From CAZFQG01 sp964520785 (GTDB lineage Bacteria > Planctomycetota > Planctomycetia > Pirellulales > Thermoguttaceae): a stretch of DNA of 63,522 nucleotides. The notes below the pieces were generated by a model. That model had not been told where the DNA came from. It was given only the letters and a program-made list of their open reading frames with translations, and did no database searches. The translations under genes and the position numbers were made by a program. This document shows, one piece after another, positions 8,822-18,400 of this stretch (the first letter of the stretch is position 1; every line of letters starts with the position of its first letter). The DNA is taken from positions 1-63,522 of the forward strand of contig CAZFQG010000008.1 in the NCBI GenBank assembly GCA_964520785.1, in the 5' to 3' direction.

Positions 8822-9817
8822 CTACGGCAATTCCACCGCTTCGCCGCCGTCGATCGAGCCCATGGCGCGCCACACGTCCAGAGCCACGGTTTCCACGACG
8901 AAATGCACCGAACCGTCACAGTTGGCAACCTGAACTCCACCCGGGTGACGGCTTCGCGACGCGGCGGTTTCGTAGTAGTTCTGCATGGGGACGCAGGGCA
9001 GGTTCAGCTCCGGCCGATTGTCGACGGGTCTGCATTGTGAACTCCACAGGGCGTCCGGCACGGGGCTGTTTGGCGGATTGAGCGTAAAAATCCACGATGC
9101 GCCGGGGAAATCCCGCCAGTAGCCGCCACGAAAGCTGCCTCGCAAGTCGGAATCCCGGAGCATTTCTCCGAATGCCATCGTCTTGCTCGTACCGTCGCGG
9201 ATGTCTCGAATTCTTACGGGCCGGAAGCCGAACGCCGCCGGTTTGTGCTCCGCGCTCAAGGTTAACGTGTCTCCCTGATGGAGGTTCCCGAAAAAGACGG
9301 CGTAGTTGCCCCTCGCGTGGTAAATGGTCTCGTTTTGGAGCCCCGTCGTTCCACTCAACCGGTGCCACGAGCCGTGATAATCACTGGGACAGAGCATCGT
9401 GGGGAGGACGACCGCCGTCGGGGCATCGGGACCGGTGCAGTTTTTGGGGTCATCCCCGACGTATCCACCCGCCCCCGTCGCGTTGAAGTCGAACGCGTCG
9501 TACGCCCCCTGCTGCTCCAGGAACGGATACAGGTGAATGGCCCAGGTCAATCTCGGCCACGCGCGGAACTGAGGCTTGGCCGTATCAAGGACGGTGGAGT
9601 TGATGACGCCCAGCGGAAACACCTGGTGTGCACCGTGGTACTGGTGCACAGCCACGCCCAGTTGCTTCAGATTGTTCGAACACTGGGAACGCCGCGCCGC
9701 TTCACGGGCCGCCTGGACCGCCGGCAACAGAAGCGCGATAAGAATACCGATGATCGCAATGACCACGAGCAGCTCGACCAGAGTAAAACCGGACCGATTA
9801 AACCGGTATCGCATCAT
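8822..9817 (-). CDS. DUF1559 protein with type IV prepilin-like N-terminus
   Basis: A 331-residue planctomycete hallmark protein. The N-terminus has a prepilin peptidase site and hydrophobic helix (SGFTLVELLVVIAIIGILI) followed by AVQAAREAARRSQCSNNLKQ. The DUF1559 domain fills the rest and ends with the conserved H-x9-DG block (RHPGGVQVANCDGS). GAGGAA lies just before two adjacent ATG codons at 9817 and 9814; either could be used. Such proteins are exported like pseudopilins and may form surface fibres, but their role is not known. The transthyretin-like lipoprotein gene lies upstream on the same strand, the usual companion of this family. Confidence 0.93.
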   Translation of the reverse strand: MMRYRFNRSGFTLVELLVVIAIIGILIALLLPAVQAAREAARRSQCSNNLKQLGVAVHQYHGAHQVFPLGVINSTVLDTAKPQFRAWPRLTWAIHLYPFLEQQGAYDAFDFNATGAGGYVGDDPKNCTGPDAPTAVVLPTMLCPSDYHGSWHRLSGTTGLQNETIYHARGNYAVFFGNLHQGDTLTLSAEHKPAAFGFRPVRIRDIRDGTSKTMAFGEMLRDSDLRGSFRGGYWRDFPGASWIFTLNPPNSPVPDALWSSQCRPVDNRPELNLPCVPMQNYYETAASRSRHPGGVQVANCDGSVHFVVETVALDVWRAMGSIDGGEAVELP

Positions 9818-9932
9818 GAGTTCCTCGATTCTCGAATACACTCGGACGTTTCATATCCCGGATCAAGGTCGAAAGACGGTTCCGCTCCATCAACGTCGGT
9901 CGCGCGGTTCCGGAACGCAGATCGAAACTGGA

Positions 9933-10343
9933 TTATCTTGCCGTCAAGCGGAAGTCGTGTTCATCCCTCCCCTCGGCGACGCTAACCTCGACACCCTGTG
10001 AAACGTATCTGGGCGCTACGAGATGAACCACTTCGGGAAACGTCTCACCGGTCTCTTGGTCGGTAATCATTCTCCCGGTCTCCCGGGTGGCATTGAATGA
10101 TACGCGAACGCGACCCGCGGGAACATCGACGGCCGTAAAACGACCGTTGTTGATCTCCGCGGATACGGCGGTCCCCGCGATTTCAAGGGGGGTGAAGGTC
10201 ATCGTGCCTCGGGGAAGCGGCTGACCGTCGACCGTCACTTCCCCTTCGACCACCGCCGTAGGGTAATCGACCCCCGACCGACAACCGAATACCCCCACTA
10301 TAAGTAGCACCAGGCCCACCCGGTTGTCACAGAATGTCGTCAT
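9933..10343 (-). CDS. Small lipoprotein with transthyretin / carboxypeptidase-regulatory-like fold
   Basis: A 136-residue exported lipoprotein. A short hydrophobic stretch ends in VFGC, a plausible lipobox with Cys21. The mature part begins VEGEVTVDGQPLPRGTMTF and continues through AVDVPAGRVRVSF, the beta-sandwich pattern of carboxypeptidase regulatory-like / transthyretin-like domains. Planctomycete genomes repeatedly pair this family with DUF1559 genes, and here the DUF1559 start lies about 115 bases downstream on the same strand, so they are likely co-expressed. Its function is unknown; an outer-membrane or periplasmic assembly or adhesion role is only inferred. Confidence 0.82.
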   Translation of the reverse strand: MTTFCDNRVGLVLLIVGVFGCRSGVDYPTAVVEGEVTVDGQPLPRGTMTFTPLEIAGTAVSAEINNGRFTAVDVPAGRVRVSFNATRETGRMITDQETGETFPEVVHLVAPRYVSQGVEVSVAEGRDEHDFRLTAR

Positions 10344-10801
10344 TTCGGATACCGCGCTTCCGGTTGGGCGAACGGCAGACCAAAATCCACCACCGCGGCC
10401 GCGTTTCAGGCATACGTGCGAACAACCGTTGCCAGCACGGCTTTCATTCTAGTCAAGGAAGAAAACAGCGTCAAGTCGATCCCGTTATCGTCCCGGCCCC
10501 GCGGCCCCCTCGATTGGTCGTTCTCGTTTTGCGGATATTGCCGCCGTCGGAGCGTACGCGGATGATGATCGGTGCATTGGCAACGCGGCGAGGCACCACG
10601 ACGGCCCGGACGAGGCACGAACGTCACCCCATTCGCGTTTGACGAAGCGCCAGGGAGATTCGCCGGATGGCGTTCCGGAGGACCTTCGACGTGTCGCGGC
10701 CGGCGAGTCTTGACCCATCCCGGGGCGGCACGTACAGTATAGGTATTATGCGGCGTCCGGTCGCCGCTACGCCCTCCCATCCCGCGCCGCGGAGTACCTG
10801 T
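10344..10801. other. Divergent intergenic region
   Basis: About 460 bases between the divergent lipoprotein and deacetylase genes. I see no supported gene. A candidate promoter for the deacetylase gene is at 10710-10738. The sequence immediately left of the lipoprotein start should hold the promoter of the lipoprotein-DUF1559-esterase unit, but I cannot pinpoint it. Confidence 0.5.
10710..10738 (+). promoter_or_regulatory. Sigma70-type promoter of the deacetylase gene
   Basis: TTGACC (10710-10715) and TACAGT (10733-10738) are separated by 17 bases. This lies about 65 bases ahead of the chosen start codon at 10802. Confidence 0.45.
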
Positions 10802-12751
10802 ATGAAACGCTTGATTGCCGTAATTCTCCTTTCCGTCGCCGCCTTGGCTTCGCGCACGTTCGCGGCCGACGCGAATCGCCTGGCGTATCTGAACGCCCCT
10901 TGCGATCCGTACTACGTGACTCTGGAGTCGCCCAAACTGACCACGCCCCAGTGGGTCGGCGAGGAAGGGGTGGACGCCGTCGTGGTGTTGGCCATCGACG
11001 ACATGAAGGATACGGCCAAGTACGAGGCGTTTCTGCGGCCGATTCTGAACCGGCTCAAGGAAATCGACGGCCGGGCTCCGGTAAGCATCATGACCTGCTC
11101 GGTCGATCCGGCCGATCCACGATTACGGGCATGGCTCGGGGAGGGGCTTTCCATCGAGCCGCATACCTGGCGGCACCGCTGCCCCTGTCTGCAAAAGGGG
11201 GATCTCTCGGCATCGAAGCGAAGCGTCGATTTCTCGCTCGACCTGATGGCGGCGATTCCCGGCAACCGGCCGGTCGGCTTCCGGATGCCGTGTTGCGATT
11301 CGCTCAGCACGGTGAGCCCTCGCTTCTTCACGGAAATCTTCGGCAAGCGTACGCCGGGCGGCCGCTTCCTGCGTCTCGACACGTCGGTGTTTCAGGTTTT
11401 CACGTCGGATGATCCGCTGCTGCCTCGCGGAATCGTCCAGGATAAGGGGGGCCGCGAGAAGTTCGCGAAGTATATCGCCAAAGACAACGCGATGTCGAAC
11501 TACATCGAGAACTACCCCTATCCATATGTCGTCGACCGGCTCGCGTGGGAAATCCCATGCCTAATGCCGAGCGATTGGTGCGGCCAGCATTTTCAAAAGG
11601 AAAACGATTCGCCCAAGGTCCTGGCCGACTGGAAGGCGGGCCTGGACGCCCTCGTTCTCAAAAAGGGGACGATCGCCCTGTGCTTCCATCCGCACGGATG
11701 GATTTCCGCCAAGAGCATGGTGGAGTTTATCGACCATGCTCGGTCGGAATACGGCGACCGGGTGAAGTTCCTCACGCTTCGCGAGGTGGAGGAGCGGCTG
11801 ACGGAACACCTCACCGGCGGCGTCCCGCTCCGCGCCGACGACGGATCGGACAACGGCGTGCGGATCGCGGACTTGGACGGCGATGGATTCATGGATGTGC
11901 TTATAGGGAATGCCCAAACACGCCGCACGCGGCTGTGGTTGGCGGAATCATCGACGTGGACGGAAATGGAACTCCCGGTCGCCATCGTCGAAAGGGGGGG
12001 CGGTTCTGCGACGCGTGACGCTGGTGCACGTTTCGGCGTCGTCGCGGCCGATGGCGGCGCGGCGATCCTCGCCGTCACGCGGAATCAATCCGGACTGTGG
12101 CGGTTCGACGTGGAGAAGAAGACATGGGTGGAACTCCCGGAATCGCTCACCGGGTTGGAGTGCGACGGACCGGTCCTGACCGCGGACAACGGCCGCGATC
12201 TGGGAGTCCGTCTGTACGACGTCGGCGGAGACGGAATCTGTGAAGTGATCGTCCGCAATCCTTCCCAAAACGCGGTCTTCGCCCTGGATTCAGGCGGTTG
12301 GAAGAGACAATCGTTTGCGCTTCCTCCGAAAGCGCGAATCGTCGACGACCTCGGTCGCGATGGCGGCGCGCGGTTCTGGGACGTTGACGCGGACGGCCGT
12401 CCGGACGTCGTCTATTCCAATCCCGAAGGTTACGGCGTGTATGCGTATGATTCCGCCGCGAGTGGCTGGTCGCGTGCGATACTCGACCGCGCTCGGGGCG
12501 ACGCCGAGCCGGGGGAGACGGAGATTCCGCCCTTCGTCCGCGACGATGGTACGAACAACGGGGCCTGGTTCAAGTACGGTCACCTGTTTCTCCAAAACGA
12601 AGACAACGACGGACAGCGCGAAAACGCGCTCGTGAGAATTCCCATGACCGCGATTCTGGGGGCGGGTCGCCGTCCGTCGGACACCGCACGAGAGGCATCC
12701 ATCCGTTCGGTAGGCACGAGTTCGGGAGACTCTCGCGTTACTTCGGAATGA
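10802..12751 (+). CDS. Secreted polysaccharide-deacetylase-like (NodB) protein with C-terminal FG-GAP repeats
   Basis: A 649-residue exported protein. The ATG at 10802 starts a clear signal peptide (MKRLIAVILLSVAALASRTFA). Residues ~25-340 form a NodB-type deacetylase: the acidic pair in LAIDDMKD and the metal-binding HTWRH in EPHTWRHRC match the D-H-H zinc site of carbohydrate esterase family 4. Residues ~345-630 hold at least three FG-GAP/VCBS-type units with Asp-rich loops (ADLDGDGFMDVL, YDVGGDGICEVI, WDVDADGRPDVV), which form a Ca-binding beta-propeller. It would remove acetyl groups from an extracellular glycan. Planctomycete proteins of this plan are common, but the substrate is not evident. 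The gene stands alone, facing a convergent fucosidase gene. Confidence 0.83.
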   Translation: MKRLIAVILLSVAALASRTFAADANRLAYLNAPCDPYYVTLESPKLTTPQWVGEEGVDAVVVLAIDDMKDTAKYEAFLRPILNRLKEIDGRAPVSIMTCSVDPADPRLRAWLGEGLSIEPHTWRHRCPCLQKGDLSASKRSVDFSLDLMAAIPGNRPVGFRMPCCDSLSTVSPRFFTEIFGKRTPGGRFLRLDTSVFQVFTSDDPLLPRGIVQDKGGREKFAKYIAKDNAMSNYIENYPYPYVVDRLAWEIPCLMPSDWCGQHFQKENDSPKVLADWKAGLDALVLKKGTIALCFHPHGWISAKSMVEFIDHARSEYGDRVKFLTLREVEERLTEHLTGGVPLRADDGSDNGVRIADLDGDGFMDVLIGNAQTRRTRLWLAESSTWTEMELPVAIVERGGGSATRDAGARFGVVAADGGAAILAVTRNQSGLWRFDVEKKTWVELPESLTGLECDGPVLTADNGRDLGVRLYDVGGDGICEVIVRNPSQNAVFALDSGGWKRQSFALPPKARIVDDLGRDGGARFWDVDADGRPDVVYSNPEGYGVYAYDSAASGWSRAILDRARGDAEPGETEIPPFVRDDGTNNGAWFKYGHLFLQNEDNDGQRENALVRIPMTAILGAGRRPSDTAREASIRSVGTSSGDSRVTSE

Positions 12752-12917
12752 ACCCTCCGCAGGCGACGAGTCTCGAGAAGAGGAGCATGACGAACACTCG
12801 GTGGATATGAAAGGACCTTCGAAATCGAGGCGAGCGCGCGTTCGAATCCCCACAACGCCAATTCATCGCTCTCGTTCAGTTGATACTCGAGTTTGTTTGC
12901 CATCTGGTGCTACACCC

Positions 12918-14303
12918 TCACCCCACCCCATAAACCCCCAAACACCGAATCCTCGGCTCCGCCGCGAATCCCGTCGCTTTGAACCGTACCTTCGCCACCT
13001 CCTCGCCGGGGAACTGCTGAATCCGCTTGTGGCCGACCGATATTCCGTCGCACAGCTTCTTCCATTCCCCACCGGGAACGAGCCCTTCCACCTCATACGA
13101 CCGCACCCGTTCTCCGTGGGCGATGTCTTCCATCACGACGACATGGTCGATCCGTCCCGCCCCGGGTAGCGTCAACTCAACGACCGGACCATCGCCCTTC
13201 GTTTCGGCCAGTGGCTGGGCGAAACGCCGTCCGATCTCCTTGCCGAATTCCAAGTACCGCGCGAAATCGGCCTCCGGCACGAGTCCGTCGGGGTTGGGGT
13301 TCGCGTTGAGCAGCAGGTTGCAGTTGCGGCCGACGGAATGGTAGTACATCTCGACGAGCGCCTCCAGCGGATAGAGGCGGTCTTCGCGGCCCGGCTTCCA
13401 GAACCAGTCGTGGTTGCGGACCGGGACGTCGCATTCGCCCGGCACCCAGAGGTTGCCGTCGGGGTGGCCGGCGAAGACCTTTTCCTGCAGGCCCGCCTCG
13501 GATGTTCCGGAAAAGGCCGTGCTCCAGCAAGGGTAAGGGGCCACGCCCCGTTCGTTGCCGACCCAGCGGATGATATTGGGCGTACCGGGTGGGCCTTGGA
13601 AAACGACCGCGCCCGGCTGATGTTTCCGCAGGATGGGGATCAAGTCCGGCCCGCCCTTGGACGCCGGAATCGCGCCTCCGTCGAACCAGATTTCGAAGAG
13701 TTCGCCGTAGCGGGTCCACAGCTCCGTCATCATCTGCTCGCAAATGCGGACGTACTCCCGTTGCTTCGCCGGATCGCCCCCTTGACCGCGGTTAACCAGG
13801 CCCGGGTTATCGACTCCGAGATACCCGTTCGAGGAGACATTCGCGTAGAGCCCCGGCTTGATGCCGTATTTGTGGCACGACTCGACGAAGTCCGCGACGA
13901 CGTCCCCCTTGCCGCCGCGCCAGGAGGACTGCTTCACGCCGTAGGGGTACAGGTCCGATTGCCATTGCGGAAATCCACTGCCGTGCTTGGCGACGAAGAC
14001 GGCGTACTTCGCCCCAATCGCCTTGGCCGCTTCCATCCACTGGTCGGTATCGAGCTTGTTCGGCTGGTAGACGTCGGGGTCGGGGAAGTCCTTCCACGTG
14101 TGGTAGTCCCAGCCTGGTTTGTAAATGGGGATGTCGAAATGGAAGAACATCCCCACCTCCATGTCGTGCCAGGCAAACTGAGGAGGGGAGGGGGTGAGGA
14201 GTTTCGGTTCGGCGGAATCAGCGTACGTGGCACGCGGCAGCGCGGCGGCGGTCGCCAGCGAGGCGGCGGCGGCGAGGAAATCGCGTCGAGTGGAATGGGG
14301 CAT
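12918..14303 (-). CDS. Alpha-L-fucosidase, GH29 family, Tat-exported
   Basis: A 461-residue glycoside hydrolase releasing L-fucose from glycans. The N-terminus is a twin-arginine signal (STRRDFLAAAASLATAAALP), so it is exported folded. The catalytic TIM barrel shows FAWHDMEVGMFFHF near residue 43, KYAVFVAKHGSGF, and the nucleophile block EIWFDGG. A C-terminal beta-sandwich begins near residue 350. The length fits the family. The region upstream of the ATG has only a weak GAGAG match as a ribosome binding site. It lies downstream of the ThuA-like gene on the same strand and convergent with the deacetylase gene, in a neighbourhood of secreted glycan-active enzymes. Confidence 0.92.
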   Translation of the reverse strand: MPHSTRRDFLAAAASLATAAALPRATYADSAEPKLLTPSPPQFAWHDMEVGMFFHFDIPIYKPGWDYHTWKDFPDPDVYQPNKLDTDQWMEAAKAIGAKYAVFVAKHGSGFPQWQSDLYPYGVKQSSWRGGKGDVVADFVESCHKYGIKPGLYANVSSNGYLGVDNPGLVNRGQGGDPAKQREYVRICEQMMTELWTRYGELFEIWFDGGAIPASKGGPDLIPILRKHQPGAVVFQGPPGTPNIIRWVGNERGVAPYPCWSTAFSGTSEAGLQEKVFAGHPDGNLWVPGECDVPVRNHDWFWKPGREDRLYPLEALVEMYYHSVGRNCNLLLNANPNPDGLVPEADFARYLEFGKEIGRRFAQPLAETKGDGPVVELTLPGAGRIDHVVVMEDIAHGERVRSYEVEGLVPGGEWKKLCDGISVGHKRIQQFPGEEVAKVRFKATGFAAEPRIRCLGVYGVG

Positions 14304-14478
14304 GCGTTACTCTCGAATGGAAGGAATCGCTGGAAACGTCGTCCATGCAATGGCGGCGCGGTGGACCGTGACATCTTCATTTGACTGAATTCAACGGTAT
14401 CCGTCAACCAAGGCGCAAGTTGGTTGTTTCAAGGCGATGCCAATCGGAATCTCCTCCCCGGGGCGGAGAGTGATCTCG

Positions 14479-15264
14479 TCACTCGCCCCGCCAGCTCAGA
14501 CAATTCAGAATCACCCGCCGAAAACTCCTGTTTCGAAAATCATCAGCCGTGTGGCCCGGTTGGAGATAGAACACCAGGCCGTCGCCGGTCTTCTTGAACC
14601 AGCCGCCGGTTTCCTCGGAGGAGGGAACGTTGGCCGGCAGTGCCGCGGCCGCCTCGCCTTCGAGGAGGTATCCGAAGAGGATCGTCTTCGAGTCGCCGTC
14701 CGTAAATCGCTGGTTGTGGAAAACCTCCGTATTCGGCAAATCGAATGCGTCGAACCGGCCCCGGTATCTTGGACGCGTCGTGGAGTGGTAATCGACTCGG
14801 CGGTCATATTTCACGCCGTGCGTCGTAATCCAATGCCCCGGCGCCAGGTTTACCATGATGTGGGTGACTTCCCCCGAGACGAGCCAAGGGTGATTCGGGT
14901 CGTCGCGGGGAAACAGGGCGATTCCCAGGAACTCCAACCACTTCGGGTTGCGCAGTTTCGCCGAAGCGAGGGCGTGGTGCAACACGAGCAAGCGTCCCCC
15001 CTTCCGTGCGTAGTCGATCAGGGCCGTCTCGACCCGTTCCAACAGCGGCTCGTGGATGTAGACGACGACCGATTCAAAATCGACCAGTTCCGGCAACGGG
15101 GCCTCTTGCGTCGCCTCCCGAACGGCATATCCGGCGTCCGAAAGAAACCGCGTCAGCACCGGTAACTCACCCATTTCATCGCCGAGGAAGAGAAGAGGCC
15201 TCTGCGCCGAAGCGATCGGCGTCAGACCGATGAACACGAACAACGCGGATAACGCGCGAAACAT
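14479..15264 (-). CDS. Secreted ThuA-like domain protein
   Basis: A 261-residue exported protein. I use the ATG at 15264, which has a strong GGAGGT site and leads into a signal peptide (MFRALSALFVFIGLTPIASA). The mature part is a ThuA / glutamine-amidotransferase-like fold: RPLLFLGDEMGELP, the strand ESVVVYIH, GGRLLVLHHALAS, and a late YLQPGHTADDF block. Planctomycete ThuA-like proteins are abundant and usually lie near sugar-degrading genes, but their activity is not established; the name comes from trehalose utilisation in rhizobia. It sits between the giant repeat-protein gene and the fucosidase gene on the same strand. Confidence 0.8.
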   Translation of the reverse strand: MFRALSALFVFIGLTPIASAQRPLLFLGDEMGELPVLTRFLSDAGYAVREATQEAPLPELVDFESVVVYIHEPLLERVETALIDYARKGGRLLVLHHALASAKLRNPKWLEFLGIALFPRDDPNHPWLVSGEVTHIMVNLAPGHWITTHGVKYDRRVDYHSTTRPRYRGRFDAFDLPNTEVFHNQRFTDGDSKTILFGYLLEGEAAAALPANVPSSEETGGWFKKTGDGLVFYLQPGHTADDFRNRSFRRVILNCLSWRGE

Positions 15265-15417
15265 GGGCGACCTCCAATCATGCGGTGGATTCCAAGGCGA
15301 CAATCATGCGGCGGCTTGCCTTTTAGTGACAGGGGGGTTCCGGCCGTTTCGCATTCGAACGCGGGATTCGGATCATCCCAACACGCGGCCGGTCGCGGGG
15401 GCGCCGTTTCCGTCACG

Positions 15418-18400
15418 TCAATCCCGACCGCGGCCGCGAATGCCACGGTAGTACATCGCGCGGCGACGAGCGCGGCCCATCGCCGAGTCGAGGGCTTCCT
15501 GGACGCGCGCGGCGTTGACGTGCTTCAGTTGAATCAGCTTCAACCCTCGCGCATTCTCCGCCTCGGCCGCCTCGTCGAGAGTCGCCACGAGTTCCTTGAT
15601 TTGCGACAAGAGCGGTTCCTGAGCCCTGATAATCAACGAATTGCTTTGCGCATTGACGGCGATACTGGGACTCAAACGTCCCGAGGTCCGTCCCGAACCG
15701 CGGGTATCGCGGAGTTGAGATCGGAAGACGTCTTGGACGACGGTGGAAACCTCTTCGGCATCGGTATTCAACACGAGGACAATCGTCGGCTCGTTTCCGA
15801 TGATTCCCTCCGCCGGTTGTGCGACGTCCAGGATTTCGACGAGGCTCCCGACGGTGGAGCGGTCGCTCTTGCTCCCGCGGACGATGACGGCGTTGAGCCG
15901 TTCGTCCGCCATGATCGTAGTCTGTTCCCGAGTCGAGAATCTCGAACGTCGCGTGTTCAGTTCGCGGAACATCGACTCGAGTTTGTCGGCCATTTCGACC
16001 GCGTCGGTGTGCTTGAGCCGGAAAACCTCCAGGTTGCGGCCTTGGTAGACCTGGGGGGGAGCGACCGACCGGAGCAGTTGCTCCATTCGGTCGAGCGCCT
16101 CGGGGTCCTTGGACTTGACCATGATTCCCCCTTCCGTCGGAATGAGGTAGACCGGTTCGGATGGCCGACCCGCGCCTTCCGCGGCCGCCGGCAATTCGGA
16201 CGCAACGAGGCCCGAGTCGGCGGCGATTGCCTCCGGTTCGACGTTCGCCGCGTAAGTGAAAGGGGGAAGGGGGAGTGTCGCCAGGGTTTCACCGGTTCTG
16301 GATAACCCATCCCATGACGTAGGACCGGAACCGCCGGGGGAACGCCGTCTCTGGGGAACCGTCTTCTTCACCGGAGCGGAGGAGCGGACCGCGTTGGGGG
16401 AATTCTCGGTGGAACTCCTCCGGCCGACCCTTTCCGCCGTCGCGGAGAGTCTTCGCGAAGACGACCGGTTCGTGCTCGCGGCGGGTTCCGTCCGACCGTC
16501 GGAAGTCCTCGCCGTCCCCGCGGCGGACGATGCCGTACCGGGGAGTGCCGCCGTTGCATCGGGGCCGGATTCCGATTGGGAGGAATCGGGAGCCGACGTT
16601 CCGGAAAGACGCACCCCGGTCGAGACCCGCACGCCGGAGCTGGTTGGCTTCGGCTGCTCTTGTTCAGTGGATGCCGCCGGATTCTCTTCGGCCGGTTCTT
16701 CGGCAGGGGGGTCGGAAGGCGGTTCCGCCGCCTCTTGAGATGCCTGTTGCGCGGGCTGGTCCGCCGGGGTCTCGGCGGCCGGCGCCGGTTCGGTGGGCGC
16801 CGGCTCGGTCGGCGCCGTTTCGGTGGGCGCCGAAACGGCCGGGATTTCCGAAATAATCTCGTCGCGTTTCTCGGTAGGGGCCGCGTCCGCCGGCATTTCG
16901 GAAGGATTTTCCGGCAGAACTTCCGCTGCTTTCTCTTCGGTTTTCTCCGCCGGCAGCTCGGTGGGCGTTTGCGCGGCGTCTATTGCGGGACTTTCCACGG
17001 GCGGTGCCTCCGCCGGTTGTTCCGGGGGCGCTTCCTTCAAGTCGTCCGGTAGCTCGGACGGGTCGACCACGCGGACCGGATTCTGGCGCAACTCCGGCCA
17101 GACCTTCCGGATTTGTTCGATGATCGTATTGACGTCGCCGCCGAAGGGAACCACCCGCGTCGTCTTCGTGTCGGCGGCGGTGACGCGGCGGAGGCCGGTC
17201 TCGCCCATTTTCACGAGCAACTGGCGGATTTTCGCGTGCTGTTCGGTGGTGGCGTTGATGAAGAGCTGCTGGTTGTCTTCGTCGGTTTCGACGTCGGGCG
17301 CCTTCGGGTTGTATCCCCATCCGCCGGCGTCGAAGAGCCGATCGATGGCCGTTTCGGCCGTTCGAGGATCGAGGACCTGCAACTGGAGGATTTCCAGGTC
17401 TTTGGCCTCGGTCCGCATTTTTTCGACGGTCGCGGCGATGATCTCCTGCTCGCGCGGCCGGGCGATGACGACGAGTTGATCGCTGCGGTCGTCCAGGGAG
17501 TAGCGGACCGTGTCGCGGCGTCTAGCGAGGAGTGCATCCAAGACACTCATCAGGGCGACCGTATCGACGTTATCGACGTCGTACACTTCAAGGTTCTCGG
17601 CCGTTTCCGGCGTGCCGCCGGCCTCGACCTGTTTGACGAGGTCGGCGATTTTCTCCTGATCGATCGGCGCGGCCATCGCGACGAGCGTGTTGTTCTCCTC
17701 GTCCAGCGAGATTTCGACATCCGACCGACCGCGGAAGAACATCCCGACCATAGTGAAGAGCTTCTGCGGATCGGCCGTGACGATCGGGTGGGCGCGAAGC
17801 TCGGGCCGTTGGCCCTGCGCGCTGGTCCGCTCCATTTCCTCGACGGTGGAACGGACCTTCTCGTGGTCTTCCGGAATCGCGCTGACGACGAGCGAACGAT
17901 CCATGTCGTTGACCGCCATCCGCGCGGCGGGAACGAGTTGGGAAAGCACCTGCATCGCCGCGCGTGGATCGCCGCCGCGGAAATGGTATACTTTCGATAC
18001 CGGTTCCCTGGTCTTGGGGAGATTGGCGAGGAAATCGTCGATCGCCTTCGCGATCCTCTCTTGGTGCTCCGGCGACGCCCAGACAACGATCCCATCCCGT
18101 TTCGGGTCGGTGGCGAATTTCGCCTGGCGCTGTAAAACCGGATCGAGCACCTGTAAGAGGGCCGCGGTGTCTTCGTAGCGCATGGGATAGACGGCCATGA
18201 CCCAGTCGTCTCCGACAGTCCCGGCCTTCTCGATCTCGTCGACCGCCGCCTTGATGAGGAGGTGGTCATCGGGCCTGGCCAGCACGACGAGGCTCCGCTC
18301 GTCCGAACCGAGCGTGAACTGGGCCCGGTCGAACGTCTGCCGCAGCAGTGAAAAGGCGTTCCTCGCGTCGGCCTTCTGGAAGGGATACACGACGACCTTC

